From the NCBI GenBank assembly GCA_051011115.1, contig JBPCUN010000141.1, forward strand, positions 1 to 60,877: a DNA stretch of 60,877 bases, given 5' to 3'. Source of the DNA: Profundicola sp051011115 (GTDB taxonomy: Bacteria; Bacteroidota; Bacteroidia; Flavobacteriales; Weeksellaceae). The notes beneath the pieces were generated by a model. That model had not been told where the DNA came from. It saw only the letters and a list, made by a program, of their open reading frames with translations, and ran no database searches. This document shows positions 40,642 to 50,021 of the stretch, piece by piece (the first letter of the stretch is position 1; each line of letters starts with the position of its first letter). The position numbers and the translations under genes were made by a program.

Positions 40642-41610
40642 ATGAAAATATTAGCTAACGACGGCATTTCGCCTCAAATTGCCCAGATGTTAATTGAAAA
40701 CGGATATGAGGTAATCAATGAAAAAATTCCTCAAGATCAACTAATTGATTTCTTAAACGATCATTCAATCGATGCTATCTTAGTAAGAAGTGCCACCCAA
40801 GTTAGACAAGAGTTAATTGAAGAAGTCCCATCCCTGAAGCTAATTGCTAGAGCAGGAGTCGGGTTAGATAACATTGATGTTGATTTTGCCAAAGAAATGG
40901 GATTGCATGTAATCAATACGCCATCGGCAAGCTCTAAATCTGTGGCGGAATTGGTGTTTGCTCATATGTTTTCCTTAGCAAGACATTTGCATGATTCTAA
41001 TAGAAATATGCCATTAGAGGGGGATCAACATTTCAATGACCTCAAGATATCTTACCGCAATGCAGTAGAGTTAAACGGTAAAACCTTAGGTATAATAGGT
41101 TTAGGAAGAATTGGGAAAGAAGTAGCCAAAATCGGCTTAGGGTTAGGCATGCATGTCATCGGAGCAGATAGCTCTGATACAGATGGGATTCGTACCATTG
41201 ATTTTGAGTTTCCAAACGGTCAAGATTTCCAGTATAAAATAGAGGTTAAATCAATAAATGATGTATTAAAGGTGTCTGATTTTGTAACTTTACATCTACC
41301 AGCTCAAGAAAGCTATATCATTACAGATGAGGAGTTTAATATTATGAAAGATGGAGCTTTCTTGATTAACACCTCTCGTGGAGGAATTGTAGATGAGGTA
41401 GCATTGTTGAAGGCACTAGAAAGTGGTAAATTATCTGGTGCGGCATTAGACGTTTTTGAAAATGAACCAAAACCAGAAATTCAAATTTTAATGCACCCGA
41501 AGCTTTCATTGTCTCCTCATGTAGGGGGGTCTACCATTGAGGCCCAAGAACGAGTAGGTACGGAAATTGTAGATCAAATCATTGCTTTACTAAAGGATGA
41601 TTTTTATTAA
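40642..41610 (+). CDS. serA: D-3-phosphoglycerate dehydrogenase, short form
   Basis: First step of serine synthesis: oxidises 3-phosphoglycerate with NAD. The 322-residue form has no C-terminal ACT or regulatory domain (some SerA proteins exceed 400 residues). Motifs: RAGVGLDNIDV, GLGRIGKEVAKIGLGLGMHVIGAD (NAD fold near 153), LHLPAQESYIITDEEF, FLINTSRGGIVDEVAL, and LSPHVGGSTIEAQERVG (catalytic His region). It heads a run into menC, menE and mpg with 2-18 base gaps. Confidence 0.93.
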   Translation: MKILANDGISPQIAQMLIENGYEVINEKIPQDQLIDFLNDHSIDAILVRSATQVRQELIEEVPSLKLIARAGVGLDNIDVDFAKEMGLHVINTPSASSKSVAELVFAHMFSLARHLHDSNRNMPLEGDQHFNDLKISYRNAVELNGKTLGIIGLGRIGKEVAKIGLGLGMHVIGADSSDTDGIRTIDFEFPNGQDFQYKIEVKSINDVLKVSDFVTLHLPAQESYIITDEEFNIMKDGAFLINTSRGGIVDEVALLKALESGKLSGAALDVFENEPKPEIQILMHPKLSLSPHVGGSTIEAQERVGTEIVDQIIALLKDDFY

Positions 41611-41613
41611 ATC

Positions 41614-42621
41614 ATGAAGGCTAGTTTTAAAAAATATAAACTCAATTTCAAACGCCCAGGAGGTACTTCTAGGGGTGTTTTGACTCAAAAAGAAACTTAT
41701 TTTCTTACGATAAAAGAGGATAAAAAAGAAGGCATTGGTGAATGTAATTTATTCAAAAACTTAAGCGCAGATGATGTGCCACATTATGAATTGGTTTTAA
41801 CTGATTTTTGTGAAAAGATTAATCAAGGAGAACCAATAGAATGGAAAGATTGGCGTGAGTTCCCATCCATTCAATTTGGGTATGAACAAGCCCTTTTAAG
41901 CCTGCAATCTAAGAATCAAGTACTGATTCCCTCTGCTTTTACAGAAGGGAAAGAGGGAATCCAAATCAATGGATTAATCTGGATGGGGGATGTGGATTTT
42001 ATGAAAATGCAAATTCAAGAAAAGCTAAATGCTGGATATCATTGTTTAAAATTAAAAATTGGAACCAATTGGCTAGCTGAAAAAGAAATTTTGGCTGAAC
42101 TTAGGAAGTCATTTTCTGCAGCCTCTCTAGAGCTAAGAGTCGATGCGAACGGTGCTTTTGATTTTGAAAAGGCAAAAGAGGTTTTAGCAGATTTAGCGAA
42201 ACTTCAAGTACATTCGATTGAGCAACCTATCCAACAAGGTCAATGGGAAGAAATGGCAGCTTTATGCGCGAGAACTCCTACACCAATTGCGTTGGATGAA
42301 GAATTAATTGGCGTATTTACTTTTGAGAAAAAAGAAGAATTGATGAAAGAAATTCAACCCCAATATATCATTCTGAAGCCTGCTTTAATTGGTGGTTTTC
42401 AAGGGAGTGAAGAGTGGATCACTTTAGCTGAATCTCATCAAATTGGTTGGTGGGTAACCTCTGCATTAGAAAGTAATATCGGATTAAACGCTATTGCTCA
42501 ATGGACATTTAATCTGAATAATCCTCTGCCTCAAGGTTTAGGTACGGGAGGGTTGTTTACGAATAATACTCCATCTCGATTAGAGGTCAGGGGAGAGCAG
42601 CTTTGGTTTAATGCTGATTAA
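41614..42621 (+). CDS. menC: o-Succinylbenzoate synthase (MenC-type enolase superfamily)
   Basis: Dehydrates SHCHC to o-succinylbenzoate in menaquinone synthesis. The 335-residue protein has the KxK catalytic pair in LKLKIG (near 146), metal ligands in RVDANGAFD (Asp), SIEQP (Glu) and ALDEEL (Asp), and the second catalytic Lys in ILKPALIGGF. The order matches the enolase superfamily. It is followed by menE, supporting the menaquinone role over dipeptide epimerase or racemase activity. Other men genes are elsewhere. Confidence 0.92.
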   Translation: MKASFKKYKLNFKRPGGTSRGVLTQKETYFLTIKEDKKEGIGECNLFKNLSADDVPHYELVLTDFCEKINQGEPIEWKDWREFPSIQFGYEQALLSLQSKNQVLIPSAFTEGKEGIQINGLIWMGDVDFMKMQIQEKLNAGYHCLKLKIGTNWLAEKEILAELRKSFSAASLELRVDANGAFDFEKAKEVLADLAKLQVHSIEQPIQQGQWEEMAALCARTPTPIALDEELIGVFTFEKKEELMKEIQPQYIILKPALIGGFQGSEEWITLAESHQIGWWVTSALESNIGLNAIAQWTFNLNNPLPQGLGTGGLFTNNTPSRLEVRGEQLWFNAD

Positions 42622-42639
42622 ATTTACAAAATAATCATC

Positions 42640-43641
42640 ATGAATTCTAAAAATGAAATATGGATTATTGATTTTTATAGTCCTTCTTGGCATGTTCCAG
42701 AAGTTAAGAATGCATGGCAACAGGAAATTCTTGATTTTATTCAATATTATCTGAATCATGATGAGATTCCCGTACAAACATCTGGTTCTACAGGAACTCC
42801 AAAAAAATATAGTTTACCGAAAGCAGCAATGCAACAGTCTGCAGCGCTTACTGCAGAGTTTTTGGGTTTAAAGAATGGAGATTCTGCCATGTTATGTATG
42901 CCTGTAAGTTATATCGCGGGGAAGATGATGATTGTGCGTGCAATTGAAATCGGCTTGAAACTGATTTGTGTAGAACCTAAAGCAAGAATTCAGTACTATG
43001 GTGCTATTGAATTCTGCGCCTTAACCCCCATGCAAGCAGAAGCAAGCTTGGATTTATTAAAGCAAGAATTTCAGATTAGTAAATTAATATTAGGAGGAGC
43101 GAAGGTTTCTGAGTATTTAGAAGAGCAATTAAAACCCCTCAATACAGATATCTATGAAACTTATGGTATGACGGAGACTATCACCCATATCGCCATGAGG
43201 AAATTGAACGAGCAACAATATTTTCATGTTTTAAAAGATATTCAGATTAAACAAAATGAGCAAAATTGCCTAGTTATTAAAACACCCTATTTCTCAGATG
43301 AAATTGTAACCAATGATATCGTTCACATCATGAATGATTCAAATTTTAAAATCATTGGTCGAGTTGATAACATCATTAATTCGGGAGGATTAAAGATTAA
43401 TCCAGAGGAATTAGAACAAAAATTAAAATCTTATATTCAACAACCCTTTATTATTCACTCAAAACCAGATAATACATTAGGGCAAAAAGTTATCTTATTG
43501 ATTGAATCTGAAAAGGCAATCCCTGTTGATTATCCGAAAGATTTAATCCCAAAAAATAAGCAACCCAAAGAGATTCTGTTTATCTCAAAATTTCCAAGAA
43601 GCGAAAGTGGCAAAATCCAACGTAAAAAAATTGAATTATAG
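42640..43641 (+). CDS. menE: o-Succinylbenzoate-CoA ligase, short form
   Basis: Activates o-succinylbenzoate with ATP and CoA. The 333-residue protein has the P-loop TSGSTGTPKKY (near 45), YETYGMTETITHIA (motif near 176), GRVDNIINSGGLKINPEE and KFPRSESGKIQRK (catalytic Lys near the C-terminus). It is about 100-150 residues shorter than most MenE, lacking much of the N-terminal lobe; this reduced form is usual in flavobacteria as far as I recall. Confidence 0.9.
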   Translation: MNSKNEIWIIDFYSPSWHVPEVKNAWQQEILDFIQYYLNHDEIPVQTSGSTGTPKKYSLPKAAMQQSAALTAEFLGLKNGDSAMLCMPVSYIAGKMMIVRAIEIGLKLICVEPKARIQYYGAIEFCALTPMQAEASLDLLKQEFQISKLILGGAKVSEYLEEQLKPLNTDIYETYGMTETITHIAMRKLNEQQYFHVLKDIQIKQNEQNCLVIKTPYFSDEIVTNDIVHIMNDSNFKIIGRVDNIINSGGLKINPEELEQKLKSYIQQPFIIHSKPDNTLGQKVILLIESEKAIPVDYPKDLIPKNKQPKEILFISKFPRSESGKIQRKKIEL

Positions 43642-43643
43642 TT

Positions 43644-44258
43644 TTGATTACAAATCATAAACTTCCAGCTCGTTTTTATGAGCGAGATGATGTTTCTCAA
43701 ATTGCCAAAGATTTATTAGGTAAAAAACTTTGTACGCATATCAATGGTGAGTTTACAGCGGGTGTCATCGTAGAAACTGAAGCGTATCAAGCGCCAGAGG
43801 ATGCAGCATCTCACGCTTATTTGAACAAAAAGACCAAACGTACAGCGCCGTTTTATCAATCTGGTGGGATTGTGTACGTATACTTAATATATGGCGTTTA
43901 TAAATTATTTAATATTATAACCAATATAGAAGGTATCCCACATGCAGTACTCATTAGAGCTATTGAACCCACAGAAGGGATAGATATTATGTTAGAAAGA
44001 CGCAATTTGAAGCAAGTCAAGCGAAATCTTACTGGAGGTCCAGGCCTTATGTCTATGGCATTAGGCATAGAGATGATTCACAACGGTGAATCTATTCATG
44101 GAGATAGGATTTGGATAGATTATGCGAAACCGATTTCAGAAAATCAAATCATTGCATCTCCTCGCATAGGTTTAGGGAAAAGGGTGCATGAACCTTGGTA
44201 TTCAATTCCATGGAGATTCAGAATTAAAGGAAATCCGTTTACAAGCCCAGCTAAATAG
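43644..44258 (+). CDS. mpg: 3-methyladenine DNA glycosylase (Mpg/AAG family)
   Basis: Removes alkylated purines from DNA. The 204-residue protein begins at a TTG (MITNHKLPARFYERDDV), with the family lines VETEAYQAPEDAASHAYLNKKTKRTAPFY (catalytic Glu/Arg region), GGIVYVYLIYGVYKLFN and NLTGGPGLMSMALGI. The Arg/Tyr-rich DNA-intercalating part is present. Last in the serA-menC-menE-mpg run; its end overlaps the convergent bshA gene by eight bases, and no terminator separates them. Confidence 0.93.
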   Translation: MITNHKLPARFYERDDVSQIAKDLLGKKLCTHINGEFTAGVIVETEAYQAPEDAASHAYLNKKTKRTAPFYQSGGIVYVYLIYGVYKLFNIITNIEGIPHAVLIRAIEPTEGIDIMLERRNLKQVKRNLTGGPGLMSMALGIEMIHNGESIHGDRIWIDYAKPISENQIIASPRIGLGKRVHEPWYSIPWRFRIKGNPFTSPAK

Positions 44259-45378
44259 ATTTTATACTATTTTCTTTATATAATTGTTCATATTGGGGCA
44301 AAATATTTTCTAAGCTAAAATTCTTTGCATGTGCTTTAGCATTCTTTTTAAATTGAGCCAGTTTCGCCTCGTTTGAAAGTAGAGATATAGCCTTTTGTGC
44401 CATCGCATTCACATCACCAATTTGCTCTACATATCCAGTATAATCATCTACATTTACTTCTGGGATTCCACCTGCATTCGAACTAATTACGGGAACACCC
44501 GCAGCCATTGCCTCAAGTGCTGCAAGACCAAAACTTTCTTGTTGAGATGGAAGCAAGAAAACATCAGAGATTTTCAAAATATTAGCTAGATTTTTTACTT
44601 TTCCAACATTCTTCACTTTATCATCTAACCCATATTTTTGAATTAGTTGTTGCGCATTTTCCCATTCAGGTCCTTCTCCTACGATAAGTAATTTACTATT
44701 AATTTGCATCTGAACACGATAGAAGATTTCAATAACATCTGTCACCCGCTTTACCTTACGCAGGTTAGAAACATGAATCAGGATTTTCTCATCCCCTTTT
44801 GCTATATTCTCGCGCAAGCATATGCCATTAGATTCATATAATGAGGTATCTATAAAGTTCGGAATTACTTTGATATCTTTGGTAATATTAAAAACTTTAT
44901 AAGTGTCACGTTTTAAGCTTTCACTCACAGTAGTCACCACATCAGATTGATTAATGCTAAATTCTACTGCAGATTTATATACAGGATGTTGACCAACTAA
45001 AGTAATATCTGTTCCGTGCAAAGTTGTGATAATAGGTAAATGAATATTTTTTTCCTTTAGAATCTGTCTTGCAATGTAGGCAGCATACGCATGGGGAATG
45101 GCGTAATGTACGTGAATTAAATCTAATCCAAATCGTTCGGCAATATCTACCATCAAGGTGCTAAGCGCTAGACTATATGGCTGGTAATGAAAAAGCTCAT
45201 ACTCTTGAATATTTACTTGGTGAAAAGTGATATTGGGGATGGTAACATCTAACCTTGCTGGTAAACTATAACTGATAAAGTGAACTTGATGCCCTTTTTT
45301 AGCCATTTCCATACCTAGTTCGGTGGCTACAATTCCAGATCCACCATATGTAGGGTAACAAACGATTCCTATATTCAT
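44251..45378 (-). CDS. bshA: N-acetyl-alpha-D-glucosaminyl L-malate synthase
   Basis: First step of bacillithiol synthesis: joins GlcNAc from UDP-GlcNAc to L-malate. The 375-residue GT4 glycosyltransferase starts at ATG 45378 (MNIGIVCYPTYGGSGIVATELG). A longer reading to 45507 runs into the GH3 gene and adds unrelated sequence. VHYAIPHAYAAY, TLHGTDITLVG and EPEW-type end lines with SQQESFGLAALEAMAAGVPVISS (near 280) are seen. It shares four bases with the GH3-family gene, so it is translated with it. The deacetylase BshB1 lies 8 kb away. Confidence 0.94.
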   Translation of the reverse strand: MNIGIVCYPTYGGSGIVATELGMEMAKKGHQVHFISYSLPARLDVTIPNITFHQVNIQEYELFHYQPYSLALSTLMVDIAERFGLDLIHVHYAIPHAYAAYIARQILKEKNIHLPIITTLHGTDITLVGQHPVYKSAVEFSINQSDVVTTVSESLKRDTYKVFNITKDIKVIPNFIDTSLYESNGICLRENIAKGDEKILIHVSNLRKVKRVTDVIEIFYRVQMQINSKLLIVGEGPEWENAQQLIQKYGLDDKVKNVGKVKNLANILKISDVFLLPSQQESFGLAALEAMAAGVPVISSNAGGIPEVNVDDYTGYVEQIGDVNAMAQKAISLLSNEAKLAQFKKNAKAHAKNFSLENILPQYEQLYKENSIKSI

Positions 45379-48257
45379 AAAACTTGGTATATTTTGTCTA
45401 ACATTTTTTTGCGTGTTTCCATTTGAATTAGCTTCCTGTTCTCTGCAGATGGATTTATTCTGTTTGATAAAAAGATAAATACCATGTCTTTGGCCGGGTC
45501 TGCCCACACCAAGGTTCCTGTAAAGCCAGAATGACCAAAAGCGGAACTAGAAGCTGCACTCACTGCTGGCCCTTTAGACCCTAATTGCTTATCAAAACCT
45601 AAGCCTCTTCTGTTTCCTTGTGCCCTATATTGAAACTTGGTAAACTCTTTTATTACCTTTTTATCAAAATATCGCTTGTTGCCATAGGTTCCCATATTTA
45701 AATACATCTGCATTATCTTTGCCAAATCATTGGCATTAGAAAAAATACCAGCATGTCCTGCAACGCCCCCTAACATGGCAGCCCCTTGGTCATGTACATA
45801 ACCTTGTAGTAATTGGTGACGGAATAGTTGATCATTTTCAGTAGGAACAATTTGATTTAATTCAAATTTTTTAAGTGGATTATAAGAGGTGAGATTCATT
45901 CCTAATTTGTTGTAAAATAAATTTTGTACCTGTTGATCCATAGAAATTAATCTACTACGTTCTAGGTAATCTTTGAAAATATAATAGCCTAAATCACTAT
46001 ACCGATATTTTTTGGGAACACTCTCTTTATAAAAGATTTGATTCAATATAGAATCTGGGTAGTGAGTGACCAAAAACATATTCTTAGCCACAGGAATCTC
46101 GTATCCTACAGTGGCTTTCGTTTTGTAATAGTTATCTAATGGTTTATGCGTAATTGAATCTATGGTATTTTTATAAAATGGTATCCAAGGATAAAAACCC
46201 GCCTGATGAGCCAAGACCTGTCTAGGAGTTACTTGCGCTTTATCACTAAAAATTGTTCGAGGGACTAAATTTCTTAAAGGTTCATCTAGAGATAGTTTTT
46301 TTTGCTGAACTTGATTCATCAATAGGGGTACAGTACTCACCACTTTCGTTACAGATGCAACATCATATAAATCATTCCACTGGACTGGTTGGCTTTTATT
46401 GTAAGTAAAATATCCAAAAGATTTATCATATATTACTTTGCCATTTTTTGCCAAAAGAACTTGCATTCCAGGGGTTGCTCTGCTGCGAATCGCTTCTTGG
46501 GCTATATGGTCTAATTCCCTAAATAATGTTGTTGATAAACCAACATTCTCTGGCATGGTATAACCAAGTCTTTTTATTTCTCTTGTTTGAATGCAAGTTC
46601 CATATGAAAATTCATCACTTACCGTTACAGGTAACTTTCCTTTAAATGGAATAGCCCCAAAGATGAGTTGAGGTACTGCCTGCATCGCAAAAGGATGATT
46701 TTGATAAGCTACAACTATCGCGTTAGCGTGCGTGTTAGATAAATCTTTTAAAGCGTAAGGACTTCCAAACACAGTCAATATTACTTTTGTCTTTTGAGCA
46801 ATTTGTCTAATTAATCTTTGAGAACGTTGAGATATTTTATAGGATTTATAGGGACTACTATTATCCTTATGCAGAGAAATAAATACATAGTCATATTGTT
46901 CAATTTCACTCAAATTATCTAGATCTAGACGATCCACTTGTGTGTATTTATTTAAATAAGTAGAAAAGATCTCTTTATCTGCCTCTTCTAACCCAAGCCA
47001 AGCAAATTTCTTATTCTCCAAATTATCAATAGGTAATATATCACCTTCATTCTTTACGAGTGTAGTAGCTTCTTCAAAAATTCTTTGAGTTAAAGCAAGG
47101 CTCTCATTATCATTTAAATCTTGTGATAGATTATCAGTTGAGATGGTTTCAAATTGATTTAATCCAACATAATATTTGGCCATTAAAATTTTCTTCACAC
47201 TTTCTTCTAGGCGGCTCATAGGAATATCATTATGCTCTAGAGCAGTTTTGATTTTAGCTTTACCTAAATTTACGGCCTGTGAAAAAAGTAAAATATCATT
47301 TCCTGCCTCAAAAGCCATATAATCCACCTCACCATCTTGGTAGTTTTTTGTAACCCCCTGCATGTTCAGTGCATCGGTGATGATGATTCCTTTAAAACCC
47401 ATCTCGTTTTTTAATAAATCAGTCACTATATTTTTAGACAAAGAAGCTGGGAGTAATGAATTTGGTTCCAACGCTGGCACATTCAAGTGTGCTACCATGA
47501 TACTGGTAACACCCCCATCTATTAATTTTTGGAAGGGTTTTAATTCAATGGAATCCAAGCGTGCCCGATCATGCATTATGGTAGGTAAAGTCTTGTGAGA
47601 ATCCTTATCGGTATCTCCATGCCCAGGGAAATGCTTGGCGGAGGCTAAAATACTATTGTTCTGCATACCTAGTGCTGTGGCAAGTCCTTTCGCTGCAACG
47701 TTATCAGGATTAGAACCATAAGAACGGTTCCCAATAATAGGATTTAACGGGTTCACGTTTACGTCTACTACAGGAGCAAAATTGAAGTGGGCACCCACTC
47801 TTTTTATGTGATCACTCATTTTTTTACCCATTTCCATTAACAGAGATTCCTCTGACAAAGCTCCACCCGTCATAGCCCACGGAAAACGATTGGTATTTTT
47901 TAATCTCATAGATAGATCCCATTCTGCATCCATTCCAATTAAAAGGGGATATTTAGAAATTTCTTGGTATTTATTGATAAGCGCTATCTGTTTTTCTGCA
48001 TCATCTTGCATAAAAATTAGCCCCCCGATCTGTTCATTTTCAATTAAATCTATAATTTCTTTTTCGTGAGCTTGATCTCTATTAGAATAAGCAGCTACCA
48101 TAAATAATTGTCCGATTTTCTCGTCCAAAGACATGGTATCATAAACCGCATTCACCCATTGAATTTGCGCTTCATTTTTGTATAAAGGGGAGTCTTCTTG
48201 GGCATATATATTGATAATTAAGAAAAGGCATAATAGAGTCAAGAACGACTTTGTCAT
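45375..48257 (-). CDS. GH3 beta-N-acetylglucosaminidase fused to beta-lactamase-family domain
   Basis: A 960-residue exported protein; start at ATG 48257 (MTKSFLTLLCLFLIINIYAQ, signal peptide cut near 19). A longer reading to 48326 lies upstream of the promoter box. Residues about 25-370 are a GH3 NagZ-like domain (KHFPGHGDTDKDSH near 206, FKGIIITDALNMQG near 300), then the GH3 C-terminal domain. From about 605 a serine beta-lactamase-type domain shows SVTKVV (SxxK near 633), YSDLGYY (YxN-like), and HSGFTGT. It probably trims peptidoglycan fragments in the periplasm. Similar fusions occur in other Bacteroidota. Confidence 0.93.
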   Translation of the reverse strand: MTKSFLTLLCLFLIINIYAQEDSPLYKNEAQIQWVNAVYDTMSLDEKIGQLFMVAAYSNRDQAHEKEIIDLIENEQIGGLIFMQDDAEKQIALINKYQEISKYPLLIGMDAEWDLSMRLKNTNRFPWAMTGGALSEESLLMEMGKKMSDHIKRVGAHFNFAPVVDVNVNPLNPIIGNRSYGSNPDNVAAKGLATALGMQNNSILASAKHFPGHGDTDKDSHKTLPTIMHDRARLDSIELKPFQKLIDGGVTSIMVAHLNVPALEPNSLLPASLSKNIVTDLLKNEMGFKGIIITDALNMQGVTKNYQDGEVDYMAFEAGNDILLFSQAVNLGKAKIKTALEHNDIPMSRLEESVKKILMAKYYVGLNQFETISTDNLSQDLNDNESLALTQRIFEEATTLVKNEGDILPIDNLENKKFAWLGLEEADKEIFSTYLNKYTQVDRLDLDNLSEIEQYDYVFISLHKDNSSPYKSYKISQRSQRLIRQIAQKTKVILTVFGSPYALKDLSNTHANAIVVAYQNHPFAMQAVPQLIFGAIPFKGKLPVTVSDEFSYGTCIQTREIKRLGYTMPENVGLSTTLFRELDHIAQEAIRSRATPGMQVLLAKNGKVIYDKSFGYFTYNKSQPVQWNDLYDVASVTKVVSTVPLLMNQVQQKKLSLDEPLRNLVPRTIFSDKAQVTPRQVLAHQAGFYPWIPFYKNTIDSITHKPLDNYYKTKATVGYEIPVAKNMFLVTHYPDSILNQIFYKESVPKKYRYSDLGYYIFKDYLERSRLISMDQQVQNLFYNKLGMNLTSYNPLKKFELNQIVPTENDQLFRHQLLQGYVHDQGAAMLGGVAGHAGIFSNANDLAKIMQMYLNMGTYGNKRYFDKKVIKEFTKFQYRAQGNRRGLGFDKQLGSKGPAVSAASSSAFGHSGFTGTLVWADPAKDMVFIFLSNRINPSAENRKLIQMETRKKMLDKIYQVL

Positions 48258-48280
48258 AAGATTGAAATTTTTATAGTAGG

Positions 48281-48288
48281 CAAAAGTA
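48281..48288 (-). promoter_or_regulatory. Candidate -7 box TACTTTTG(C) for the GH3-bshA operon
   Basis: Minus-strand TACTTTTGC fits the consensus and lies 24 bases before the ATG at 48257. This places the earlier in-frame starts outside the transcript. Confidence 0.55.
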
Positions 48289-48336
48289 ACAATCTTTCCA
48301 TAGAATACCGAAGCCAGGTGACGCATTGGGAAAGCT

Positions 48337-48822
48337 TTAAAACTCTTTCAGCATTTTTATCTCGCAAGCAAAATGTCCTGAATTGCCTAAAGGTTCCTCC
48401 AAAAACTTAAAACCTCTTTGGGTATACATATCCATAGCCTTGCCAAAAAGGGTAATAGTTTCTAAATAAATGGATTTATATCCTAGGTTTTTTGCCTCTT
48501 GTATGGCAATATCGAGTAGTTTTTTACCATATCCTTGTCCTCTAGCTTGGGCACTAATATAGAATTTCACTAACTCTACAGTTCCCTGGGACAAGTCTTG
48601 GGTGGGGTAAATACCACAGCTACCATATATATGATGGTCTTCAGCTATTACCCAAAATTTAGATTTATTTTCTTTTTCAAATAATTCAAACAGCGCATCA
48701 GTTGAAGCATCTGTATAAACGGTACCTTCCTTCGGAGCATTAAATTCGTCAAACACGCTACGGATCATGGTTGCTGCGGATACATTATCTTGAGGTTGTA
48801 TTTCTCTAATCTTTAAATTCAT
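48337..48822 (-). CDS. GNAT-family N-acetyltransferase
   Basis: A 161-residue acetyltransferase with the acetyl-CoA motif ARGQGYGKKLLD (near 94) and GTVELVKFYIS before it (the beta-4/beta-5 region). YLETITLFGKAMDMYTQRGF follows (C-terminal motif). The fold is complete and the substrate is unknown. It ends about 80 bases upstream of the GH3 start, on the same strand, but a promoter box between the two suggests separate units. The gap to the KAS III gene (48823-48944) holds that gene's promoter box. Confidence 0.88.
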   Translation of the reverse strand: MNLKIREIQPQDNVSAATMIRSVFDEFNAPKEGTVYTDASTDALFELFEKENKSKFWVIAEDHHIYGSCGIYPTQDLSQGTVELVKFYISAQARGQGYGKKLLDIAIQEAKNLGYKSIYLETITLFGKAMDMYTQRGFKFLEEPLGNSGHFACEIKMLKEF

Positions 48823-48919
48823 ATGATAGGATTTTTAAATACTTTATAAATTTTTGAGCTTAATAAGGGCCAAATGAGATTAAAACTAATAACTTAATAA
48901 ATATTAAATTTACAATTTT

Positions 48920-48928
48920 TATCTTTGC
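48920..48928 (+). promoter_or_regulatory. Candidate -7 box TATCTTTGC for the KAS III operon
   Basis: TATCTTTGC matches the consensus including the C, and lies 17 bases before the ATG at 48945, so a leader of about 12 bases is expected. Confidence 0.6.
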
Positions 48929-48944
48929 AAGATATTTCGATAAT

Positions 48945-50021
48945 ATGATAAATGCCGTAATAACAGGATCAGGTCATTATTTACCTTCAAACGTAGTTAA
49001 AAATACAGATTTTCTACAACATGAATTTTATGATGAGGGAGGGAATAAAATAGATAAAACAAACGAAGAAATTATTGCTAAATTTCAGGAAATTACTGAA
49101 ATTAAAGAAAGGCGTTATCTAGAGAAGGATTTGTCTAATTCGCAAATGGCGGCAATGGCAGCTAATAATGCGTTAGAAGATGCTGGTATAGATAAAGAAA
49201 CATTGGATTATGTAATTGTAGCAACCAATTATGGTGATATCACTAGCGAGACACAACAATCAGACATAGTACCTTCAATATCTGCTCGGGTAAAGCATCA
49301 TTTGAGTATTGCGAATATTCGATGTAAGCCTTATGATATGACATTCGGTTGCCCAGGCTGGAACGAGGGGCTTATTATGGCATCGCAATTTATTAAAGCT
49401 GGGTTAGCCAAAAAGATTTTAGTTGTAGGTTCAGAAACACTTTCTAGAGCATTAGATCCCCATGATAGATCTGCGATGATTTTTGCAGATGGTGCAGGTG
49501 CAGTTGTGTTAGAAGCCAAAGAATCAGACAAAGAAGAGGGCGTTATACATCATCTTACAGTCTCTTATAATATGGAAGAGATGAAATATTTGATGAACAC
49601 TACCTCATTTAATAAAGATTATAAACCAACTACCATAAGTATTGGGATGAAGGGTAGGAAAGTCTATGAGTTTGCTTTACGCAATGTTCCAGATGCCATT
49701 CATCAACTATTATCAGAAGCTGACGTAGATATTCAATTAATAGATAAGATTTTATTGCATCAAGCCAATGCGAAGATGGATCATGCCATGGTAAAAAGAT
49801 TGTATAAATTATATGGACAAGAAGTTCCAGTTGGCGTAGACCCAATGACGGTGCAACTATTTGGGAACTCTTCTGTGGCTACCGTACCTACCATGTTTGA
49901 TTTAGTAGCAAAAAATAAATTAGGTGATCATCATTTTACTCCAGGAAGCTATATTGTAATGGGTAGTGTAGGAGCGGGGATGAATATCAATGCCATATTG
50001 TATAAATTTCCAGAGGCATAA
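48945..50021 (+). CDS. 3-oxoacyl-ACP synthase III family protein (FabH-like)
   Basis: A 358-residue thiolase-fold condensing enzyme. The catalytic triad is seen: Cys in DMTFGCPGW (near 136), His in LLHQAN (near 275) and Asn in QLFGNSSVAT (near 305). FabH starts fatty acid synthesis from acetyl-CoA and malonyl-ACP; this protein is longer than typical FabH (about 320) and carries insertions, e.g. DLSNSQMAAMAANNALEDAG, so it may be a specialised KAS III. Overlaps the membrane phosphoesterase gene by one base. Confidence 0.85.
   Translation: MINAVITGSGHYLPSNVVKNTDFLQHEFYDEGGNKIDKTNEEIIAKFQEITEIKERRYLEKDLSNSQMAAMAANNALEDAGIDKETLDYVIVATNYGDITSETQQSDIVPSISARVKHHLSIANIRCKPYDMTFGCPGWNEGLIMASQFIKAGLAKKILVVGSETLSRALDPHDRSAMIFADGAGAVVLEAKESDKEEGVIHHLTVSYNMEEMKYLMNTTSFNKDYKPTTISIGMKGRKVYEFALRNVPDAIHQLLSEADVDIQLIDKILLHQANAKMDHAMVKRLYKLYGQEVPVGVDPMTVQLFGNSSVATVPTMFDLVAKNKLGDHHFTPGSYIVMGSVGAGMNINAILYKFPEA

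Noticed and set aside
44251..44258. Eight-base convergent overlap of mpg and bshA as a regulatory feature
   Set aside because: Short convergent overlaps are common in compact genomes; no structure was seen there.
45379..45507. Longer N-terminus for BshA
   Set aside because: The extra 43 codons are antisense-free but lie inside the end of the GH3 gene and resemble no BshA; MNIGIVCYP is the usual family start.
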